A DNA stretch of 53,657 nucleotides from the NCBI RefSeq assembly GCF_900546705.1, contig NZ_URDP01000010.1, positions 1 through 53,657 on the forward strand, given 5' to 3'. How positions within the stretch are numbered: position 1 is the first letter of the stretch; each line of letters starts with the position of its first letter. The notes beneath the pieces were generated by a model. The model had not been told where the DNA came from. It did no database searches and saw only the letters and a program-made list of their open reading frames with translations. Shown here piece by piece: positions 34,223 through 42,630 of the stretch. Source of the stretch: an uncultured Oscillibacter sp. (GTDB taxonomy: Bacteria; Bacillota; Clostridia; Oscillospirales; Oscillospiraceae). The translations under genes were made by a program, and so were the position numbers.

Positions 34223-34251
34223 CTTATATCACAGTAAAACACAAAATGCAA
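34223..34251 (-). promoter_or_regulatory. promoter of the pheST T-box transcript
   Basis: On the minus strand TTGCAT, 17 bases and TATAAG are present. It begins at the foot of the preceding gene's terminator. Confidence 0.6.
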
Positions 34252-34285
34252 GCCCCAATCCGCCGCGCGTGGACGGATCGGGGCT
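34251..34285 (-). terminator. terminator of the 483-residue lipoprotein gene
   Basis: AGCCCC-ATCCG pairs with CGGAT-GGGGCT with one mismatch, followed on the minus strand by TTGCATTTTG, a weak T run shared with the pheS promoter. Confidence 0.55.
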
Positions 34286-34293
34286 GGAAATTT

Positions 34294-35745
34294 TCAGGAG
34301 AGCAGGCGGCCGTCCATGAGATCCTCGATTTCGATGGCAGCTACGGCGCCGTCCTTCATAAAAAAGGTGATGTGTTTGCAATAGGCCCACTGCCCCGGCT
34401 CGAACACCAGACCATAGTCGGCGTCCCATTGGGCCTCGCCCACGGCCTTCACGGCCACCGCCGACGGGTAGGCGGCCAGCACGTCGGCCTCGGAGGACCC
34501 CACGGCGATGCCGCCGGCGGTGGCGATGCCGGGCGCATCCACGATTATGCGAAAGACGGATTCTGCACCGTCCTCCGGGGAGACGTTGTACGATACGGTG
34601 AACGCGCCGCAATCCGCCTCTACAAAGGGATCGGCGCCGTCGGAGGCCTCGTGGTCCGTCCGGGACTCCGCCGTCAGGCCGTATCCCCAGGGGAAGGAGC
34701 CCTCCTGCGCGCCCAGGCAGAGCAGCTTGCCGTCCACGTCCAGGGCGAACTGGCTGTTGACGGCCTCCTTTGTGGACGCTGTATTTCTTTCGTAGGCGGC
34801 GCGGATCTTGTCCAGCACCGCCTGCTCCGCCTCCGTCTGAGGCTGGCAGCGGCCCAGCACGTTCAAAAATTCTATCTGCTGGTCGAAGGAGAGCCAGGCA
34901 GCGCTGGCCCCCGGCCCGCTCACCACGGCGTCGATGTTCATGGGCGGACCTTTTTCCCGGTAGGGGGAGTTGTCCAGCAGGGCCAGGGCATCCAGAATGT
35001 CCTCGGGCCGTTCCAGAAACCGCTGGTAGAGCAGGTCGCTGGGGGCCTCGGCGTAGGCGCCGTCGGCATAGATCAGATAGCATACCAGCTGCCAGTCGGA
35101 GTAGTCCCGGTAGGCGCCGGTGACTTCAAAGTCCTGGTAGTAGTCGATGGTGTATACCGTGTCTGCGTCCAGGTCCAGATCGTCGCTGGGACAGAAGCTG
35201 GTAAAGCGCCAGCCCGTCTCCGTCTTTTCGTAATCCAGCGTCCGCTGGGAGTATCCGACGGTGGACACGGTGTGAGGATGGCCGTCTGCCTGGATGGGCT
35301 GGTCTACGAAATCCGCCCAGAACGTGATGGTCACCGTCCAGTGGTTCTCATCCACCTGTCGGGCGGAGAGGGTCTTGTCCAAGAGATACACGTTCTGGCC
35401 CCGGGCGCCGCCGGCGCAGCAGAGCGTCCCGCCGATCTCTCGATAGCTGCCGTCTGAGAGCAGGGCGTCACTGATTTCGGGGGAGAAGCAGGCGCGCACC
35501 CGCGTTTCCAGGTCCGCCATGGTCTGAATGCCGTCGTACTCCACCGGATAATAGACGTCGCCGTCCGATTGGATGGCCTCGATACCGGTGGGCAGGGTGT
35601 GCAGGTCGAACCAGTCGTAGACCTCCGATGCGGCGGCGTAGGCGTCCAGCACCGCTTGTTCGTCCGGAGGAGGGGCCTGCTCTGGGGATGCGGCGCACCC
35701 GGCCAGCAGGCAAAGTGTCAGGAAAATGGGGGCGATGCGCTTCAT
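34294..35745 (-). CDS. large lipoprotein of unknown function
   Basis: This 483-residue protein has a short lipoprotein signal (LCLLAGCAAS) and AAGGAGG before the ATG at 35745. I do not recognise the family. The first half (to about residue 200) is a mixed domain with repeated Tyr/Trp/Asp positions (EVYDWFDLHTLPTG, HWTVTITFWADFVDQP). The C-terminal 130 residues include IAVGSSEADVLAAYP and ITFFMKDGAVAAIEIED, a pattern seen in beta-rich secreted domains of gut Firmicutes. It has its own terminator and lies divergent from nnr. Confidence 0.75.
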   Translation of the reverse strand: MKRIAPIFLTLCLLAGCAASPEQAPPPDEQAVLDAYAAASEVYDWFDLHTLPTGIEAIQSDGDVYYPVEYDGIQTMADLETRVRACFSPEISDALLSDGSYREIGGTLCCAGGARGQNVYLLDKTLSARQVDENHWTVTITFWADFVDQPIQADGHPHTVSTVGYSQRTLDYEKTETGWRFTSFCPSDDLDLDADTVYTIDYYQDFEVTGAYRDYSDWQLVCYLIYADGAYAEAPSDLLYQRFLERPEDILDALALLDNSPYREKGPPMNIDAVVSGPGASAAWLSFDQQIEFLNVLGRCQPQTEAEQAVLDKIRAAYERNTASTKEAVNSQFALDVDGKLLCLGAQEGSFPWGYGLTAESRTDHEASDGADPFVEADCGAFTVSYNVSPEDGAESVFRIIVDAPGIATAGGIAVGSSEADVLAAYPSAVAVKAVGEAQWDADYGLVFEPGQWAYCKHITFFMKDGAVAAIEIEDLMDGRLLS

Positions 35746-35818
35746 GACCAGCGCCTCCTTTCTGCTGCCAGCATAGCAGGCTTCCCCGGGAAAAGCGTGA
35801 CATTTTGGCAACAAAGAA

Positions 35819-35847
35819 TTGCAAATACCAGGCAGGACTTCTATAAT
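35819..35847 (+). promoter_or_regulatory. promoter of nnr
   Basis: TTGCAA, 17 bases and a perfect TATAAT end 34 bases before the nnr start. Confidence 0.7.
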
Positions 35848-35881
35848 GGGGAAAAACAACGCACAAAAAGGAGGAAACGGC

Positions 35882-37420
35882 ATGAAGCTGGCGACGGCAG
35901 AGCAGATGAAAGAGCTGGACCGGCAGGCCATCGAGGAGCGGGGCATCCCCTCCATTGATCTGATGGAGCGGGCCGGCGCGGCGGTGGCGGAGGCGGCGGC
36001 ACTGATCGCCGGAAAAGGCCGCCGCCGGGCGGCGGTGCTGTGCGGTGCCGGCAACAACGGCGGAGACGGCATCTGCGCCGCCCGGCACCTTTTCCTGAAG
36101 GGAATAGAGGTGCGGGCCTATCTGGTGGGAGACTATGAAAAGCTGACGCCGGATGCCCGGGAGCAGACCCGGCGCCTGAGCGAGTGCGGCGTGGCGCTGC
36201 TGCCCTTTGACCCGGAGGATGAGGAAGCGCGTCGGTGGATTCTGCGCGCGGACGTATGCGTGGACGCCCTATTTGGCGTGGGCCTCTCCCGGCGGATCGA
36301 TCCATCGTCCCATTGGGGCCGGGCCGTGGCGCTGATGAACGAGAGCCGGGGCGCCGTGGTGGCCGCCGATATCGCCAGCGGGGTAGACGCATCCACCGGC
36401 GAGTGCCTTGGAGAGCCAGTCAATGCTGTAAAGACAATTACATTTACACTTCCGAAAGCGGGACAGTTTGTAGGAAAAGGGGCCCTTTGCTCTGGCACGG
36501 TGGAGGTGCGGGACATCGGTATCCCGGCGCAGCTGGTGCGTGAGACCGTGTGTCCCATCCAGACAGTGGAGCGGGACTTTGTACGCCAGGCGCTGCCGCC
36601 CCGGCAGGCGGACGGCCACAAGGGCACCTTCGGCAAAGTGCTGGTGGTGGGCGGCGCCGTAGGCTATACCGGTGCGCCGTATCTGACGGCGCTGGCCGCC
36701 GTGCGCAGCGGCTGCGGATTGGTGTCGCTGGGGGTACCGGAGGCCATCTGGCCGGTGGAGGCCGCCAAGTGTGTGTCCGCCATGCCGTTCCCACTGCCGG
36801 ACAAGGATGGGATGTTAAGTGATAAAGCTTTACAGAAAATCCTGGACAAACTGGCCGACTGTCAGGTGCTGGCCCTGGGTCCGGGCCTTAGCCGCAGCGA
36901 GCGGACGGGGCGGCTGGTGCGGGAGCTGCTGGCCCAGACGGATAAGCCGGTGGTGCTGGACGCCGACGGCATAAACGCCCTGGCCGGGCATATAGATGTG
37001 CTGGACGGACGGCGGGGCCGCGTGACGATCCTGACGCCCCACGACGGGGAGTTTGCCCGGATCTACGACGGGCCGGAGGAGGCTGGCCGGGCGGAGCAGG
37101 CCCGCTCCTTTGCCCGTGCCCACGGCTGTGTGCTGGTGCGCAAGGGCCATCGCACTTTGACGGCGGTGCCGGAGGGGAACGTGCTGGTGAATATCACCGG
37201 CAACTCCGGCCTTGCCAAGGGAGGCAGCGGCGATGTGCTCACGGGCGTCATCGCCTCGCTCCTTGCCCAGGGGGCCACGCCGGTGCAGGCGGCGGCCGGG
37301 GGCGTGTGGCTCCACGGACGGGCCGGAGAACTGGCGGCGGAGCGGGAGACGGCCTACGGCGTCACGCCGGCGGACGTGGCCCGGACGATTCCGGCGGCCA
37401 TCCGGGAAATTTTGGGATAA
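35882..37420 (+). CDS. nnr: bifunctional NAD(P)H-hydrate repair enzyme Nnr
   Basis: This 512-residue enzyme repairs hydrated NADH and NADPH. The N-terminal epimerase domain (residues 1-215) has VLCGAGNNGGDGICAARHL and ADIASGVDASTG. The C-terminal ADP-dependent dehydratase domain (about 230-512) has DGHKGTFGKVLVVGG, LALGPGLSRS, LTPHDGEFARI and the catalytic NSGLAKGGSGDVLTGVIAS. AAGGAGG is well placed. It begins the run nnr, lipoprotein, alr, mazF, which is close to the B. subtilis acpS-ydcC-alr-ndoA order. Confidence 0.95.
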   Translation: MKLATAEQMKELDRQAIEERGIPSIDLMERAGAAVAEAAALIAGKGRRRAAVLCGAGNNGGDGICAARHLFLKGIEVRAYLVGDYEKLTPDAREQTRRLSECGVALLPFDPEDEEARRWILRADVCVDALFGVGLSRRIDPSSHWGRAVALMNESRGAVVAADIASGVDASTGECLGEPVNAVKTITFTLPKAGQFVGKGALCSGTVEVRDIGIPAQLVRETVCPIQTVERDFVRQALPPRQADGHKGTFGKVLVVGGAVGYTGAPYLTALAAVRSGCGLVSLGVPEAIWPVEAAKCVSAMPFPLPDKDGMLSDKALQKILDKLADCQVLALGPGLSRSERTGRLVRELLAQTDKPVVLDADGINALAGHIDVLDGRRGRVTILTPHDGEFARIYDGPEEAGRAEQARSFARAHGCVLVRKGHRTLTAVPEGNVLVNITGNSGLAKGGSGDVLTGVIASLLAQGATPVQAAAGGVWLHGRAGELAAERETAYGVTPADVARTIPAAIREILG

Positions 37421-37434
37421 CGGAGGAGTTTGCG

Positions 37435-38040
37435 GTGCGCCTTGGGATGTGCGTACCAATGATGACCCTGTGCCTGCTGCTGTGCGGCTGCGCCCGGGGC
37501 GAGGAGACCGTCACAGCATCACAGCTGCGCCAGCCCTACATGGACATGTCCGGCTGTCAAATGGAGGCGGAGGTCACCTGTGACCAGGACGGGCAGGCGT
37601 GGACGGCGTCGCTGCTGTGCGACTATGTTCCGGAGGGGGACACGGTGATCGAAGTGCGCTCGCCGGAGCAGATTGCCGGGGTGCGGGCGGTGCTGGACGG
37701 CGAGACGCTGACGCTGGAGTACGAGGATCTCTGCCTGAATGCCGGGACGCTTTCCCGGGAAAAAATCAGCCCCATGGCGTGCCTGCCCAGGATGATGGAT
37801 GCACTGCGCCAGGGCTGGCTTCTGGAGGAAAATCAGGAGGACTGGGGAGAGGTGCCCTGTCTGCGGCTCACGGTGGACCAGACCGGCACCGAGGCCGAGA
37901 AGGTCTATACGACGCTGTGGCTCCGGCTGGATGACGGCACGCCGCTGCGAGGGGAGATCGCCGTGGACGGGGAAATAATTTTGACGGCGGAGTTTACGAG
38001 TTTTGCCTTTTGTGATACAATCGACAGCCAAGAGGGGTAA
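37435..38040 (+). CDS. lipoprotein, probable YdcC counterpart
   Basis: This 201-residue protein starts at a GTG with GGAGGA seven bases upstream and has a lipobox-like LLLCGCARG. The mature part is beta-rich, with alternating VIEVRSPEQIAGVRAVLDG and LTLEYEDLCLNA. It ends in a region that could be LolA-like (LWLRLDDGTPLRGEIAVDGE). Its place just before alr matches YdcC, the LolA-like sporulation-associated lipoprotein of B. subtilis. That link rests on position and fold impression rather than clear sequence match. Confidence 0.75.
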   Translation: MRLGMCVPMMTLCLLLCGCARGEETVTASQLRQPYMDMSGCQMEAEVTCDQDGQAWTASLLCDYVPEGDTVIEVRSPEQIAGVRAVLDGETLTLEYEDLCLNAGTLSREKISPMACLPRMMDALRQGWLLEENQEDWGEVPCLRLTVDQTGTEAEKVYTTLWLRLDDGTPLRGEIAVDGEIILTAEFTSFAFCDTIDSQEG

Positions 38041-38067
38041 TCCTGTTGGCAGAAAGGTGACAAACAT

Positions 38068-39234
38068 ATGGAAGACGCAGTTTTGCGGCGTACCTGGGCG
38101 GAGATCGACCTGGATGCGCTGGAACATAATTACCGCCGCGCCCGGGCTCTGACAGGACCCGGCGTGCGGTATCTGGGCGTGGTGAAGGCGGATGCCTACG
38201 GCCACGGCGCCGTGCAGATCGGGCGTAAGCTGGAGTCTCTGGGGGCTGATTACCTGGCGGTCTCCAGTCTGGACGAGGCCCGGGAGCTGCGGCACGGGGG
38301 CATCACCATGCCCGTGCTCATTCTGGGCCACACGCCTCCGGACATGGTGCCGGAACTGATTCGCTACAACATTACCCAGGCGGTGTCCGCCCTGGCCAAG
38401 GCGGAGGAGTACAGCGCTGCAGCCGTTGCCTGCGGCGGTACGCTGCGTGTCCATATCAAGGTGGATACGGGGATGTCCCGTCTGGGCTTTCTGGTGCGGG
38501 ACGGTCACTTTGAAGGGGGCGTTGCAGCCATTGCGTCGGCCTGCGCCCTGCCGGGGCTGGATGCGGAGGGCATCTTCACCCACTTTGCCGTCGCAGATGA
38601 GGACGGCGCTGAGGATGAGGCCTACACCCGGGAGCAGTTTTCCCTGTTCACCGCTGTTATCGATGCACTGGCCCGGCGGGGGAGGACATTTGCCATCCGC
38701 CACTGCGCCAACAGCGGAGCTCTTGCCCGTTATCCTGAGATGTATCTGGACATGGTGCGGCCCGGCATCGCCCTCTACGGCGCTGGGGCGGACGCACAGC
38801 GGCTGAATCTGCGGCCGGTTATGTCCCTCAAGACCTGTGTCTCTACCATCAAGGTCTATGATCCCGGAACCTCTGTCAGCTACGGCCGTACGTTCCGCAC
38901 CACGGAGCGCACTCGGATGGGCGTGCTGCCCATCGGATACGCAGACGGCTTTTTCCGGGGCTGCTCCAACCGGGTGTGCGTACTGACGAAGCAGGGACCT
39001 GCCCCCATCCGGGGCCGGATCTGCATGGATATGTGCATGGTGGACCTGACGGAGCTGCCCGACGTACATGTGGGAGATACCGTAGAGATCTTCGGCGCCC
39101 GCCAGCGTGTGGACGACCTTGCCGCCATCCTTGGGACCATTCCCCACGAGCTGACCTGCGCGGTGAGCAAGCGGGTGCCGCGGCTGTACCTGGAGGGGGG
39201 CGCCGTGGTGGAGCGGAGCCTGCGGCTTTTGTGA
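38068..39234 (+). CDS. alr: alanine racemase
   Basis: This 388-residue PLP enzyme makes D-alanine for the cell wall. The PLP lysine is in VVKADAYGHGA, and the second-monomer catalytic Tyr is in SYGRTF (GTSVSYGRTF). The MDMVRPGIALYG-like segment LDMVRPGIALYG, the substrate Met loop (RGRICMDMCMVDLT) and the N-terminal TWAEIDLDALEHN are present. An AAAGGTG SD is seen. It is downstream of the YdcC-like gene and upstream of mazF. Confidence 0.97.
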   Translation: MEDAVLRRTWAEIDLDALEHNYRRARALTGPGVRYLGVVKADAYGHGAVQIGRKLESLGADYLAVSSLDEARELRHGGITMPVLILGHTPPDMVPELIRYNITQAVSALAKAEEYSAAAVACGGTLRVHIKVDTGMSRLGFLVRDGHFEGGVAAIASACALPGLDAEGIFTHFAVADEDGAEDEAYTREQFSLFTAVIDALARRGRTFAIRHCANSGALARYPEMYLDMVRPGIALYGAGADAQRLNLRPVMSLKTCVSTIKVYDPGTSVSYGRTFRTTERTRMGVLPIGYADGFFRGCSNRVCVLTKQGPAPIRGRICMDMCMVDLTELPDVHVGDTVEIFGARQRVDDLAAILGTIPHELTCAVSKRVPRLYLEGGAVVERSLRLL

Positions 39235-39405
39235 GAGGACAGACACTTCGCAGCACGCCGGGACATAGACTGTCACGGGGCGGAGAGCGCGGAATTTTTT
39301 GCGGCTCCGGCCGGGTATAAATTCCGCATCCGTGTGGGAGAATGAAAGTGGCCTCACCGAACAGCTTTCGGTGGCGGGTACTTCTTTCGGCGGAGTGTGA
39401 ACTTT

Positions 39406-39774
39406 GTGGATACAAGTATCAAACGCGGCGATATCTACTATGCCGATCTCTCCCCGGTGGTGGGCAGCGAACAGGGCGGCGTGCGTCCTGTGCTGATTAT
39501 CCAGAACGACACCGGGAACCGTTACAGCCCTACCGTGATCGCGGCTGCCATTACGTCCCAGACAGGGAAAGCGCGGCTGCCTACCCATATTGACCTCCCC
39601 GTGGCCCAGAGCAGCGGCCTGAGCCGGGACTCCATCGTCCTTTTGGAGCAGGTGCGGACGCTGGACAAAAAGCGGCTGCGGGAGCGGATGGGCCATGTGG
39701 AAGAGGGCGTGATGGAAAAGGTGGACCTGGCCATCGCGGTGAGCTTTGGTCTGCCACACGACCAGATGGTATGA
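39406..39774 (+). CDS. MazF/NdoA-type endoribonuclease
   Basis: This 122-residue protein is close to B. subtilis NdoA (EndoA): KRGDIYYADLSPVVGSEQGG, RPVLIIQNDTGNRYSPT, AAITSQTGKARLPTH and LEQVRTLDKKRL. NdoA cuts mRNA at a short U-rich site. The GTG at 39406 has GGAG ten bases upstream; the GTG at 39397 is too close to it. No ribbon-helix-helix antitoxin is encoded in the 171 bases between alr and this gene, where NdoAI sits in B. subtilis. The catalytic region seems intact. Confidence 0.93.
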   Translation: MDTSIKRGDIYYADLSPVVGSEQGGVRPVLIIQNDTGNRYSPTVIAAAITSQTGKARLPTHIDLPVAQSSGLSRDSIVLLEQVRTLDKKRLRERMGHVEEGVMEKVDLAIAVSFGLPHDQMV

Positions 39775-39780
39775 AACGGG

Positions 39781-39812
39781 CCCCTGGAAAGGGACAGCTC
39801 CCTTTTCAGGGG
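39781..39812 (+). repeat. hairpin after mazF
   Basis: A 14-base-pair inverted repeat (CCCCTGGAAAGGGA with TCCCTTTTCAGGGG, one G-T pair) has no T run after it. It may be a processing site or attenuator before the next gene. Confidence 0.5.
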
Positions 39813-39844
39813 ATCCCAGCACAAAAGAGTTTGGAGGTACATAC

Positions 39845-40345
39845 ATGCAACGAAAAAAGAACCGGTGGCTGCTGCGGGCGGTATTGCTGATGCTGGTTTG
39901 CAGCCTGATGACCATGACGGTGTCTCTGGCGGCGGAGGCCGGCTCTTCCGGAGATCCGCTGGTGACCCTCAGCTACCTCAACGGCACGTTTTTGGACAGC
40001 CTCATGGCCAAAGTGGATCAGAAAATCAGCCAGCGCAACAGCCAGCTGGGCCTGGGCGGCTCCTCCGGTGCCTCCAGCTCGGCCACGTTCTCGGTGGTGA
40101 CGCTCTCTTCCGGACAGACGCTCACCGGCGACATCGGCTGTGAGGTCATGCTGCGGGTGGGCTCGGCCACCTGCGTCTCTCCCTCCAGTCCCGGCCTCAT
40201 TGACGAGTCCGCTGCCACCACGCTGAACAACGGCGGTGCCCTGGTGACCAACCATCTCTACATGATGACCATCGAGGGCCGCGGCGTCAAAGCCGGCTCC
40301 GGTACTGTGAAGCTGCTGGTGCGGGGCGGATACACCGTCACCTGA
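39845..40345 (+). CDS. small secreted protein of unknown function
   Basis: This 166-residue protein has a signal peptide (residues 1-30, cut after SLAAEA or nearby) and a GGAGG SD seven bases from the ATG. The mature part holds a helical stretch (FLDSLMAKVDQKISQRNSQ), a Gly/Ser linker and a beta-rich end (FSVVTLSSGQTLTGDIGCEVMLRVG, MMTIEGRGVKAGSGTVKLLV). The last part resembles segments found in secreted or SLH-associated proteins, but I cannot name a family. No separate promoter is seen, so it may be read from the mazF transcript. Confidence 0.75.
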   Translation: MQRKKNRWLLRAVLLMLVCSLMTMTVSLAAEAGSSGDPLVTLSYLNGTFLDSLMAKVDQKISQRNSQLGLGGSSGASSSATFSVVTLSSGQTLTGDIGCEVMLRVGSATCVSPSSPGLIDESAATTLNNGGALVTNHLYMMTIEGRGVKAGSGTVKLLVRGGYTVT

Positions 40346-40360
40346 AAACGGCATAGAGAA

Positions 40361-40398
40361 AACAGCCTGTGCATATCCATGGCACAGGCTGTTTTTTT
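40361..40398 (+). terminator. intrinsic terminator of the alr-mazF region
   Basis: AACAGCCTGTGC pairs with GCACAGGCTGTT and is followed by a seven-base T run. Confidence 0.85.
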
Positions 40399-40420
40399 AT
40401 GGGAAAGGAGGGGCGGCGGG

Positions 40421-40945
40421 ATGGAGCAATATCCGCTGATGTATCAGGGGGTGCCGGTTGGGGAGATGACCACGGAGACTTCCGGACTGTATGTCCGCTT
40501 CCGGGCGGCGGGACGTCTGCCGGACCAGGGCCTCTGGTGTGCCTGGGCCGTTGGAGAGAAGGGACAGCTGCGGCTGGGGGTGCTGGAGCCGGGGGACGGC
40601 GGTGCGTCCATCTGCCGCCGGATCTCTGCCCGGGAGGCGTCCGGGCTGGGGACAATGGAACGGGGAGAGCTGCGGCCGGCGGACCAGCGGACGCCGCAGG
40701 TTTGGGAGAACGCCGCGGCGCCGGAGCAGCTGTTTTCCACCGGATGGCTCCGGCGGGGACTGCGGGGGCGCATGGGGGTTCTGACACGGTCAGAGGGACC
40801 GTTCCGCTATGTGGCGATCCCCTGGGAGCCGGGGGAGCCCTTTCCGTTGATTTCCCTTTTCTGCCTTGCGTCGGTACAGACGGTGGAAGGGAGGCGCCGG
40901 GCGGTGTTCCGCTTTGGAGAGGGAGAGCGGCCGGTACTTCCGTAA
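40421..40945 (+). CDS. hypothetical protein, 174 residues
   Basis: I do not recognise this protein. The start at 40421 follows an AAAGGAGG SD about nine bases upstream. It has no signal peptide; it is Gly/Arg/Trp-rich and looks beta-rich (YPLMYQGVPVGEMTTETSG, LWCAWAVGEKGQLRLGVLEP, FSTGWLRRGLRGRMGVLTR). It reads like a regulator or substrate domain built from beta strands. It lies between a terminator and the nrdR promoter, with no evident promoter of its own. Confidence 0.65.
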   Translation: MEQYPLMYQGVPVGEMTTETSGLYVRFRAAGRLPDQGLWCAWAVGEKGQLRLGVLEPGDGGASICRRISAREASGLGTMERGELRPADQRTPQVWENAAAPEQLFSTGWLRRGLRGRMGVLTRSEGPFRYVAIPWEPGEPFPLISLFCLASVQTVEGRRRAVFRFGEGERPVLP

Positions 40946-40968
40946 AGCGGGAAAATTTAAAAAAACCG

Positions 40969-40998
40969 ATACCATATTTTGCGGTGTCATGGTATAAT
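40969..40998 (+). promoter_or_regulatory. nrdR promoter overlapped by an inverted repeat
   Basis: A perfect TATAAT lies at 40993-40998. ATACCAT (40969-40975) and ATGGTAT (40989-40995) form a perfect seven-base inverted repeat with a 13-base spacer that spans the -35 and -10 positions. It does not match the NrdR box I know, so another regulator may bind here. Confidence 0.5.
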
Positions 40999-41056
40999 GG
41001 CCACAAGTCGTACTGCCGGAGCGCCGGCCATTCTGAATCGTTTCAGGAGGTTCACC

Positions 41057-41512
41057 ATGAAGTGTCCGTATTGTGGCTATAACGAGAGCAAGGTCATCGA
41101 CTCCCGCCCCGCAGACGAGGGGGCCAGCATCCGCCGCCGGAGAGAGTGTTTATCCTGCGGCAAGCGGTTCACCACCTATGAGACGGTGGAGAGCCTGCCT
41201 ATGGTGGTGGTGAAAAAGGACGGTAGCCGTCAGAGCTTTGACCGCAGCAAGGTGCTCGGCGGTATGATCCGGGCCTGCGAGAAGCGTCCGGTTCCCCTGG
41301 CGGAACTGGAGAAGATCGCCGAGGAGATCGAGCAGGACCTCCAGAACTCCATGGAGCGGGAGATCAGCACCGAGGCCATCGGCGAAAAGGTCATGGACCG
41401 GCTGCGCGCTGTGGACCAGGTGGCCTATGTGCGCTTTGCCTCCGTGTACCGCCAGTTCAAGGATATCGACACGTTCATGGCCGAGCTGAACAAGCTGCTG
41501 TCGGAGAAGTGA
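41057..41512 (+). CDS. nrdR: transcriptional repressor NrdR
   Basis: This 151-residue repressor of ribonucleotide reductase genes has an N-terminal zinc ribbon (CPYCGYNESKVIDSRPADEG ... CLSCGKRFTTYE) and an ATP-cone domain (VVKKDGSRQSFDRSKV onward). The AGGAGG SD is well placed. No ribonucleotide reductase gene lies in the window. Confidence 0.97.
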   Translation: MKCPYCGYNESKVIDSRPADEGASIRRRRECLSCGKRFTTYETVESLPMVVVKKDGSRQSFDRSKVLGGMIRACEKRPVPLAELEKIAEEIEQDLQNSMEREISTEAIGEKVMDRLRAVDQVAYVRFASVYRQFKDIDTFMAELNKLLSEK

Positions 41513-41515
41513 CGT

Positions 41516-41899
41516 TCAGAGAATGTTCCGCAGATTGCACCGCTCCATTTCTGCCAGCAGCCGCAGCTGGTGGCGCAGATCGGCCAGCTCGCTTTGCAGC
41601 TGGGCAAGGTCCCCTGCTTTAGTGCTGACTGCCGCCCGGCGGTACATGGCCTCCGCGTCGTCCACCGCTTCGTGGCGGGAGACAATATGCAGGTAGTTCT
41701 GGGAATCCTGCCAGTCGTCATAACTGCGCCCCAATGCGCTGCCGGCTTCCTGCCACTGTTCTGCCAGTGCCAGAAGCTCCACCTGCCGCAGCTGCTCATC
41801 CCATCGTTGGGTGCGGCCGGTCATGGAGCGGGCGTTCCATATGCAAAAAGCCAGCAGCACTGCCAGTACAGACAGCGGAAGAAGATAGGAGTGTTTCAT
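41516..41899 (-). CDS. DUF4363 family protein
   Basis: This 127-residue protein has one N-terminal membrane segment (LLPLSVLAVLLAFCIW) and a long helical, coiled-coil-like external part (LRQVELLALAEQWQEAG, LAQLQSELADLRHQLRLLAEM). It matches the DUF4363 type, which is usually encoded just after a DUF421 gene, as here. The start overlaps the DUF421 stop by ATGA. Function is unknown; a partner role to the DUF421 protein is likely. Confidence 0.82.
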   Translation of the reverse strand: MKHSYLLPLSVLAVLLAFCIWNARSMTGRTQRWDEQLRQVELLALAEQWQEAGSALGRSYDDWQDSQNYLHIVSRHEAVDDAEAMYRRAAVSTKAGDLAQLQSELADLRHQLRLLAEMERCNLRNIL

Positions 41900-42576
41900 G
41901 TGCCCTCCTTTTTGATGCACAGCACGCTGCCTTGCCCGTCTACCGTCAGCAAAAATACCTGACGGTGGGAGGTGAGGCGGCGTTTTTTCAGTTCCCGGGC
42001 CAGCCAGGCATCGTCATGACCGCTGGCAGCCAGATTTCGGGACAGCAGCCGCCCGTCGTTGACGATGACCACCGGCAGTGTTACCGGATCCTGAATGGCC
42101 ACGCCCAGCTGCTGGGCGGTGGGGGGCTGTTTTGTCTCGTAGGGCAGGACGGAGAGCTGGCCGGAATTTTCCAGAATGGCGTACTTCACATCGGATACGC
42201 TGGCGATGCCCTGACCCCGCAGCTGCTCCAGCAGCTCATCCAGCGTATAGCGGTTTTTCTTCATGGCCTGCTGCTGCATCTGACCGTCCCGAATGAGGAT
42301 GGCGGGTGTACCGCATACCAGCGCCCGGAAGCGCAGGTGGTGCAGCGAGAGCTGGCTGATGAGCAGAGAGAGGCTCAGCAGCGTCAAAATGGGGATCACG
42401 CCGGTGAGCAGCGGAATACCGAAATCCTGCATGGGCACCGTGGCCAGATCTGAGATCATCATGGTCAGCACCAGTTCTCCCGGCTCCAGCTGTCCAATCT
42501 GCCGCTTTCCCATCAGCCGCAGTCCCACCACGATGAGAAAATAAAGGATCACCGTGCGCGCAAAGGCTGTAATCAT
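41896..42576 (-). CDS. DUF421 (YetF-type) membrane protein
   Basis: This 226-residue protein has two or three N-terminal membrane helices (residues 8-80, with RLMGKRQIGQLEPGELVLTM) and a cytoplasmic DUF421 domain (LDELLEQLRGQGIASVSDVKYAILE). B. subtilis relatives (YetF and others) are sporulation or envelope proteins, and their role is not established. AGGAGGG precedes the ATG. It diverges from glmS. Confidence 0.88.
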   Translation of the reverse strand: MITAFARTVILYFLIVVGLRLMGKRQIGQLEPGELVLTMMISDLATVPMQDFGIPLLTGVIPILTLLSLSLLISQLSLHHLRFRALVCGTPAILIRDGQMQQQAMKKNRYTLDELLEQLRGQGIASVSDVKYAILENSGQLSVLPYETKQPPTAQQLGVAIQDPVTLPVVIVNDGRLLSRNLAASGHDDAWLARELKKRRLTSHRQVFLLTVDGQGSVLCIKKEGT

Positions 42577-42630
42577 AGGCGTTTCCCTCCTGGCAGGGAG
42601 TGTGCCCGGAAAAATGGTGGTTATTCACAC

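Noticed and set aside
39397..39405. Earlier GTG start for mazF
   Set aside because: The SD GGAG ends only one base before it. The next in-frame GTG has ten-base spacing and matches the usual N-terminal length.
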